From: an uncultured Bdellovibrio sp.
GTDB lineage: Bacteria > Bdellovibrionota > Bdellovibrionia > Bdellovibrionales > Bdellovibrionaceae
Direction of reading: 5' to 3'
Assembly (NCBI GenBank): GCA_946482355.1
Contig: CAMLRE010000066.1
Location: forward strand, 1 to 8,631
Length of the DNA stretch: 8,631 nt
A program made the translations under genes and the position numbers. Numbering within the stretch: the stretch's first letter is position 1; each line of letters starts with the position of its first letter. The notes below the pieces were generated by a model. It was not told the DNA's origin. It saw only the letters and a list, made by a program, of their open reading frames with translations, and searched no databases. Shown here in pieces: positions 6,260 through 8,631 of the stretch.

Positions 6260-6265
6260 CTTATA
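6260..6265 (-). promoter_or_regulatory. -10 element for the small secreted protein-thiL operon
   Basis: TATAAG on the - strand matches the -10 consensus at five of six positions and is placed for a start near 6253, giving a leader of about 20 bases. No convincing -35 box is found at 16-18 bases upstream; the stretch there is T-rich. An activator may therefore be needed, and a direct repeat lies at 6286-6304. Confidence 0.5.
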
Positions 6266-6285
6266 CATCAGCCGGCCAAAAAAGA

Positions 6286-6304
6286 TTGTTAGGGTTTTGT
6301 TAGG
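6286..6304. repeat. Direct repeat with 7-4-7 layout, candidate activator site
   Basis: TTGTTAG occurs at 6286-6292 and again at 6297-6303, separated by four bases (GGTT) and followed both times by G. The 11-base period and 7-4-7 layout are those of sites for PhoB/OmpR-type response regulators. It lies 20 bases upstream of the TATAAG box for the small secreted protein-thiL operon, and within the short 3' region of the glycosyltransferase gene. The binding protein is not known. Confidence 0.4.
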
Positions 6305-6312
6305 TTCTATTT

Positions 6313-7455
6313 TTACAGGCGCATCATCGCATCTGCTGTAAACTTGTTTCTTTTGTAAGGTAGTGAACTCATTAGAGTTTTTATCTCTAAGTCTTTCATG
6401 TCTTCAAAAGTTTGATCCCAGGATTTGCTATCTAAGTATTCATCTACTTTTTTCATCCATTCAGGACTTTGTTTAGTTTTCATGGCTTCTTCACAGGCTG
6501 CTAAAAAACAGGTAGCTGTAGCCGCGGTTTTAACAAGGCCTAAGGGTTCATATTTTTCTTTTAAAGTTTCGTGAGGTGTAGCCACCACCGGGCGGCCAGT
6601 GGCTAAGTATTCATACATTTGTGAAGTGGTGTGACCGTTTCTTCCTTCTTTGTAAGGCGCAATAGTTACATCCCAGCCCGCAAAATAATTAGGTAAATAT
6701 TTGTAATCTTTTTTACCAAAGAAATAAATGTTCGGGCGACGTGGAAGATCGTTATAACAATTGCCAACCATTGGACCCACTAGAATAAAATTCCAGCTCG
6801 GGCGAAAGTCGGCCATATCTGTTAATAAATCAAAATTTAAATGTTCAGTGATATCACCACAGAACCCAAGTTTAGGGCCTGAGATCTTTTTTTGATCTAA
6901 AGGTTCGCTCACCTGGCGGGCCTGGCGAAAGTGACTTAGATCAACGCTGTTTGGAAAATTGTGAATATTATGGTGGCTGCTTTTACGGTGAGAATACAGT
7001 TTTTCATTCGCCGCAAAAACTAAATCAGCTTTTTCTAAAAGTTCAATTTCTTGAACTGATAATTCAGACGGATTTTCTGGGCTGGATTCGCTGATACAGT
7101 CATAAATCGTACTGATCGGAGAAAGGTGGCGAGTGTAATCAATAGCTTTAGTCGTGTCATACCAGACAGAAAAGTTAATGATAAATTCATCTTCAATTAA
7201 ATCGTCAACTACACGTTTTAAAGCTTCGTGCTGTTCGTTTTCACTTAATTCTTGCGGAAGAATAGGCTTAATCACTTCAATACTGCTTTCAGCAAAAACT
7301 TTGCGATAGCTGATTTGAGTTGTGTCTGCAAAGATCGGCTCTTCGATAAAAAACACACGACGGTGCTTAGCATAGCGAGAAAGTAGTTGTTGTGTGCGTT
7401 GATAGACGAAGCCCCAACGTGTTTGAGAAAAAGCCAAAAGATCGTTCTTAATCAT
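6313..7455 (-). CDS. GT-B fold glycosyltransferase
   Basis: The 380-residue protein transfers a sugar from a nucleotide donor. It most resembles family-4/family-1-like enzymes of polysaccharide or cell-envelope synthesis. The N-terminus NDLLAFSQTRWGFVYQRTQQ (4-23) and VFFIEEP (34-40) match a subgroup that includes TuaH-like enzymes and glycosyltransferases found near UDP-galactopyranose mutase. The acceptor domain spans about 1-190. The donor domain includes KLGFCGDI (195-202), FILVGP (223-228), NIYFFGKKDYKYLPNYFAGWDVTIAPYK (242-269) and MYEYLATGRPVVATP (280-294). The first Glu of the classical E-X7-E motif is Gly274; only Glu282 is present. No membrane segment is visible, so it is probably cytoplasmic or membrane-peripheral. 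GAGGGGG lies five bases before the ATG. A probable sigma-54 promoter drives it. No sugar-pathway gene adjoins, so donor and acceptor are unknown. Confidence 0.88.
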   Translation of the reverse strand: MIKNDLLAFSQTRWGFVYQRTQQLLSRYAKHRRVFFIEEPIFADTTQISYRKVFAESSIEVIKPILPQELSENEQHEALKRVVDDLIEDEFIINFSVWYDTTKAIDYTRHLSPISTIYDCISESSPENPSELSVQEIELLEKADLVFAANEKLYSHRKSSHHNIHNFPNSVDLSHFRQARQVSEPLDQKKISGPKLGFCGDITEHLNFDLLTDMADFRPSWNFILVGPMVGNCYNDLPRRPNIYFFGKKDYKYLPNYFAGWDVTIAPYKEGRNGHTTSQMYEYLATGRPVVATPHETLKEKYEPLGLVKTAATATCFLAACEEAMKTKQSPEWMKKVDEYLDSKSWDQTFEDMKDLEIKTLMSSLPYKRNKFTADAMMRL

Positions 7456-7500
7456 AGATTCCCCCTCTTTGAGAACAATGCGGTTAGATGTGGGGGAGAT

Positions 7501-7516
7501 TGCAGAGTCGGTGCCA
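7501..7516 (-). promoter_or_regulatory. Sigma-54 (RpoN) promoter for the glycosyltransferase gene
   Basis: On the - strand TGGCAC (7516-7511) is followed by CGACT and then CTGCA (7505-7501). GG (7515-7514) and GC (7503-7502) are exactly ten bases apart, the invariant spacing of -24/-12 promoters. The -24 element is a perfect match and the -12 element (consensus TTGCA/T) differs at one base. The predicted start is near 7490, giving a 35-base leader that contains the GAGGGGG ribosome site. Dyads lie upstream where an enhancer-binding protein would act. No sigma-70 promoter was evident in this gap. Confidence 0.65.
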
Positions 7517-7520
7517 GACA

Positions 7521-7543
7521 GTAGGGCCTTTGAGAGGCACTAC
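7521..7543. other. Interrupted dyad beside the sigma-54 promoter
   Basis: GTAG (7521-7524) pairs with CTAC (7540-7543) and GCCT (7526-7529) with AGGC (7535-7538), with one G-A mismatch and a five-base loop. It covers about -31 to -53 from the predicted start. GGCAC at 7536-7540 is also the inverted copy of GTGCC at 7511-7515 in the -24 box, so a competing fold is possible. It may be a protein site or an RNA hairpin of the upstream gene's 3' end. Confidence 0.4.
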
Positions 7544-7564
7544 CAAAATGTCCCTCGGGGTGAA

Positions 7565-7599
7565 TTGGGCGTTTATTCGCCCAAATTGCCCCAAGGCAA
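7565..7599. other. Two adjacent palindromes, candidate enhancer sites or gene end
   Basis: TTGGGCG (7565-7571) and CGCCCAA (7578-7584) form a perfect seven-base-pair dyad with a six-base centre. Next to it, TTGCC (7586-7590) and GGCAA (7595-7599) form a five-base-pair dyad with centre CCAA. They lie about -75 to -109 from the predicted sigma-54 start, the usual range for enhancer-binding-protein sites. They also lie downstream of the unknown gene ending at 7626 and could act as its terminator, but no proper T-run follows either stem on the - strand. Confidence 0.5.
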
Positions 7600-7625
7600 A
7601 GACATAAAAAGATGACAGAAAAATA

Positions 7626-8631
7626 CTAGTGTTTTTTGGTAAGAGCTTCGTTCTTTAACATAAGTTCAGGTAAAGTGTATGGCTTACCATCTTCTTTAAT
7701 GAAATTTCTTAAGTTGTACGAACGATCTAAGATGTAGTTGTTTTGCTCGATAATATTTTTAAATAAGTTCACGCGGTTAAAAGCTTCTTCAGAAGGGTAT
7801 TTTAATACACCTGAACCCATTTCATGGCCTGAGTAAGCTAACTGAACTAATACACACTGAGAAACAGTTTCAGGGTTGATCACATTAATCATGATCGGTA
7901 AACCGAATTCAGAGAAGATCTCGTTTTTGATTGTTAACTCGTCAAAAAGTCTGAATTTATTATTTAAATCAACAAGGTTTGAGAAAATATCGGTTAATTT
8001 TTTAACGATCTCGTTCTTTTCGTCTTCGTCAACTTTACCGTTTAATGAGCTGATCGTGCTTAATAATTTAGAAACACGTTGATCAATCACTTCGCGTGGT
8101 AAGTTTTGGTTTAATTCAAAAATTTTAGTTGTTACATAAAGTTCGTAATTCAAATAGGCATTGTGGTACTTATCACGAATCTGGCCACCTACATGCGGAA
8201 ACGCAACTTTATTTTTGATTTCTTGAGGCATGTATTTGCCGGTTGTTTCATAGAATTCTAAGTATTTGCTTTGGCGAAGACCATAGTGCTCGCGCGATTT
8301 AGCAAAGTGAACAGCAACAACTTCAGTTTTGTTGCCTTTCTCGTCAGCTTTAAATAATAAGTTTAACTGAGAACGTTTTTCTTTTTTCCAGTTGTCAAAT
8401 AAGCTGAATTTTGAATTTTTACCAATAGAGTGCAAGAAAAAATGTTCTTTATCGTTGATACTATCGCCAACAACTGCGATTTCGGCATCAGATGAATTTT
8501 TATCGCGTTTATATTTTACTAAACGGACTAAGTTAAATGTACTTGAGCTTTCATCAGCGTCAGTGTGATTTTCAGCGTTGATGATTTTGATTACGCGGCG
8601 TTTTTCTGCTGGTAAATTCTTATCTTCAGCA
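7626..8631 (-). CDS. Lys/Asn-rich protein of unknown function, 5' end outside window
   Basis: The frame is open to the right edge, so the N-terminus is missing; TTG at 8435 is internal and has no ribosome site. 334 residues are visible, ending YTLPELMLKNEALTKKH. The protein is soluble-looking, without signal or membrane segments in the visible part, and rich in Lys, Asn and Glu. The first roughly 110 residues look like mixed beta/alpha segments (RRVIKIINAE, AEIAVVGDSI, NLLFKADEKG, TEVVAVHFAKS). A charged, mostly helical stretch follows at about fragment residues 173-230 (VIDQRVSKLLSTISSLNG, KNEIVKKLTDIFSNLVDLNN), possibly a helical hairpin. Then comes an apolar segment (GLPIMINVINPETVSQCVLVQLAYSG). 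I recognise no family or catalytic motif. The downstream glycosyltransferase has its own probable promoter, so the two genes need not be linked. It could be a cytoplasmic structural or regulatory protein; that is open. Confidence 0.8.
   Translation of the reverse strand, partial: AEDKNLPAEKRRVIKIINAENHTDADESSSTFNLVRLVKYKRDKNSSDAEIAVVGDSINDKEHFFLHSIGKNSKFSLFDNWKKEKRSQLNLLFKADEKGNKTEVVAVHFAKSREHYGLRQSKYLEFYETTGKYMPQEIKNKVAFPHVGGQIRDKYHNAYLNYELYVTTKIFELNQNLPREVIDQRVSKLLSTISSLNGKVDEDEKNEIVKKLTDIFSNLVDLNNKFRLFDELTIKNEIFSEFGLPIMINVINPETVSQCVLVQLAYSGHEMGSGVLKYPSEEAFNRVNLFKNIIEQNNYILDRSYNLRNFIKEDGKPYTLPELMLKNEALTKKH

Noticed and set aside
6234..6260. Upstream in-frame GTG at 6260 for the small secreted protein
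   Set aside because: It would place the AGGAG site inside the coding region and put an Arg-rich extension ahead of a perfect signal peptide.
5859..6312. TPP riboswitch ahead of thiL
   Set aside because: thiL starts directly after the upstream gene's stop, and the gap before that gene is only about 80 bases with no thi-box-like sequence.
7456..7497. Hairpin TCCCCC with GGGGGA hiding the glycosyltransferase ribosome site
   Set aside because: Pairing is possible, but the C-run (7492-7496) lies just upstream of the predicted RNA start near 7490 and would not be in the transcript. It would merit another look if the start maps upstream.
7876..8082. Open + strand frame inside the right-edge gene
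   Set aside because: It is antisense to a long continuous frame, with low-complexity Ser/Leu/Ile content typical of shadow translation.
1..8631. CRISPR array, insertion sequence, integrase, phage or toxin-antitoxin genes
   Set aside because: No spaced repeats, transposase motifs or terminal inverted repeats were seen, and the tRNA has no partial duplicate in the window that would mark an integration site.

Overview
The window looks like chromosome of a Gram-negative bacterium with moderately low GC (by eye, low 40s percent). It carries two lipoprotein-type signal peptides, an outer-membrane beta-barrel ending in phenylalanine, and a likely sigma-54 promoter. A member of the Bdellovibrionota or a related lineage would fit, but that is an impression from gene style and is not proven by any marker here. 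I see no insertion sequence, phage gene, CRISPR array or integration site.

Left part (1-1735, + strand): the 3' end of a papain-like cysteine peptidase gene; a sigma-70-type promoter; tRNA-Gly(GCC) with encoded CCA; an intrinsic terminator; and an extended-SDR (NAD-dependent epimerase/reductase-like) gene. The SDR start codon sits directly behind the terminator's T-run, and its Shine-Dalgarno sequence is the 3' arm of the terminator hairpin.

Middle (1835-4859, + strand): a tight three-gene envelope operon. It encodes a 554-residue lipoprotein with a C-terminal fibronectin-III-like domain, a 179-residue outer-membrane barrel, and an NHL-type beta-propeller lipoprotein. The junctions are TAATG and CTGA overlaps. 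The third gene most likely starts at a non-canonical CTG. The three products probably act together at the outer membrane; this is the best candidate for an undescribed system here, though its function cannot be read from the sequence.

Right part (4860-8631, - strand): thiL (thiamine-monophosphate kinase) abuts the propeller gene tail to tail with no gap, and lies behind a small secreted protein of unknown function in a two-gene operon. Next come a GT-B glycosyltransferase and a lysine/asparagine-rich protein of unknown function whose 5' end is outside the window. The 170-base gap upstream of the glycosyltransferase holds a near-consensus sigma-54 promoter with several dyads upstream of it.

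Several starts were reassigned from sequence evidence. The small secreted protein starts at GTG 6233, the propeller lipoprotein at CTG 4035, and the genes at both window edges are open to the edge and therefore partial.
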